DNA from: DASVXQ01 sp046727955
GTDB lineage: Bacteria > Actinomycetota > CALGFH01
Direction: 5' to 3'
DNA: 34,767 bases
NCBI GenBank assembly: GCA_046727955.1
Contig: JBKPDO010000139.1
Coordinates: forward strand, 1 to 34,767
In this document: piece by piece, positions 33,880 to 34,767 of the stretch
How the letters are laid out: each line of letters begins with the position of its first letter
Position numbering within the stretch: position 1 is the first letter of the stretch
Notes under the pieces: generated by a model
Database searches by the model: none
What the model was told of the DNA's origin: nothing
Seen by the model: the letters and a program-made list of their open reading frames with translations, nothing else
Translations under genes and position numbers: made by a program

Positions 33880-34415
33880 GTCGTGAAGCGTGGGGCGGTG
33901 CTGCTGACGGCGAGGTGGCACCGCCCGAACAGCACCTGGGACCTCGCATAGCTTGCGGATGTCTGGTGTCCTGCAAGACGGGAGGCCCAGCTCCGGGGCG
34001 CACGGAAGGTCTCGTCGGGGAAGACCGTAAAGGCCGCGGGAAGCGAGACCTCCTCCTTGTAGACGATGTGCGCGTTCTCCCAGTACAGACGCGCGGCGGA
34101 GGCCCCGGTGTCGGTGAGCCAGTAGAGGGTGGTGTTGTCGAGGATGTCGTCTCGTGTGAGGCCCGCGGGGCGACCTGCGAAGACGCTCGCGATCAGCTCG
34201 TGACTGCGCGCGTCGTGATCGATCATCCAGGCAGCCAGGCCGACGGGGGAATCGGCCAGGCTGTGACCGATCGTCTGCGGGCGCGTCGCCTGCTCGATGA
34301 AGTAGCCGCGACCCATGGTGAAGAAGGCTTGCTCTTGCTCGCAGGCCGCCTTCTCCTGCTCGGAGAGCTCGGCGGGGCCGGCTCGCCCTCCGTCGTTGGT
34401 GGGGGCGCCGATCAA
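33880..34415 (-). pseudogene. epoxide hydrolase, middle and C-terminal fragment (copy 2)
   Basis: The minus frame reads the cap and late core of an EHN-type epoxide hydrolase (GRGYFIEQATRPQTIGHSLA, SPVGLAAWMIDHDARSHELI, NTTLYWLTDTGASAARLYW, VSLPAAFTVFPDETFRAPRS). It lacks the N-terminal domain and the nucleophile region, and after RAPRSWASR the family match breaks by frameshift into unrelated residues. It begins right at the stop of copy 1. It is a decayed gene. Confidence 0.65.
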
Positions 34416-34718
34416 CGCAGTGACCGGAATGCGGCTCGCACCTCCGTCGTGAAGAGGTTCGGCTCCTGCCAGGCCGCGAAGTGGTGCCCTCGCCGACTTC
34501 GTTGAAGTAGATGAGGTTGGGGTAGGCCTGCTCGGTCCAGCTCCGCGGGGCCTGATACAGCTCTCGAGGGAAGACGCTCACGGCAGCCGGAACCAAGACG
34601 CCCTTGACTTCTCGGGCCAGCGCGTCGCCGCGATGCGCCGGCGCAGCTCGACCAGGTCCTCTTCCGGTACGTCGACGTGGAAGGGGCGGATCTCGGTTGC
34701 GCTTTCGATAGTTGCCAC
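34412..34718 (-). pseudogene. epoxide hydrolase, N- and C-terminal pieces joined by deletion (copy 1)
   Basis: From GTG 34718 (with GGAGG upstream) the frame reads an EHN-domain start (IRPFHVDVPEEDLVELRRRI, AATRWPE). It then jumps, out of frame, to the C-terminal end of the same family (VLVPAAVSVFPRELYQAPRS, LIYFNEVGEG). One more frameshift leads to HFAAWQEPNLFTTEVRAAF at the end. About 300 residues between are missing, so it is a deletion relic. Confidence 0.65.
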
Positions 34719-34767
34719 ATCGACCTCCGTTCGTTTGGATGTCGGGTCCTACGACCTCAATCGTCGA

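Overview
The window reads as chromosomal DNA of a high-GC, probably deep-branching actinobacterium. Reasons: dense GC-rich coding on both strands, an actinobacterial-type cytochrome oxidase subunit IV, a coiled-coil plus lysozyme-like cell-wall hydrolase, a PIN-PhoH protein, a LexA site of actinobacterial consensus and several probable leaderless starts. Genus cannot be fixed from the sequence. No tRNA, rRNA or CRISPR array was seen.

Left part (1 to about 7340) is accessory DNA. It holds a compact minus-strand anti-phage operon of CBASS type: a patatin phospholipase effector (capV), a CD-NTase second-messenger synthase and a Cap2 E2-E1 conjugation protein, with no Cap3 protease gene after it. 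A 1.4 kb stretch without convincing genes follows, then a large serine recombinase with a perfect LexA box upstream. The recombinase stop codon abuts a pirin gene cut off after about 43 codons. This marks the right attachment junction of an integrated element; its left end and the rest of pirin lie outside the window. Pirin is also the gene used by phage phiC31.

The rest is core genome. From 7.5 to 13.6 kb: an amidohydrolase, a small membrane protein, a CDF metal transporter, a cell-wall hydrolase, a DUF72 protein and a zinc-ribbon membrane protein. From 13.6 to 17.8 kb: RNase D, apparently starting at CTG, coupled to korAB (2-oxoacid:ferredoxin oxidoreductase). From 18.1 to 25.6 kb: a TlpA-like thioredoxin and the aa3-oxidase cluster in the order ctaA-ctaB fusion, ctaC with an extra cupredoxin domain, A2-type ctaD, ctaE, and ctaF fused to a SnoaL-like domain. 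These build heme A and the terminal oxidase. From 25.7 to 33.9 kb: a coiled-coil protein, an AIM24 protein, nicotinate phosphoribosyltransferase, an aldo/keto reductase, PhoH and a small partner, an unknown protein and an EAL phosphodiesterase. The right edge carries two decayed epoxide-hydrolase fragments.

Two repeat families stand out. One is an 84-bp hairpin-ended unit present five times (single in one gap, tandem in another, and tandem and in frame inside ctaAB), with a compensatory base-pair change between copies. The other is an 86-bp family with long palindromes between tlpA and ctaF.
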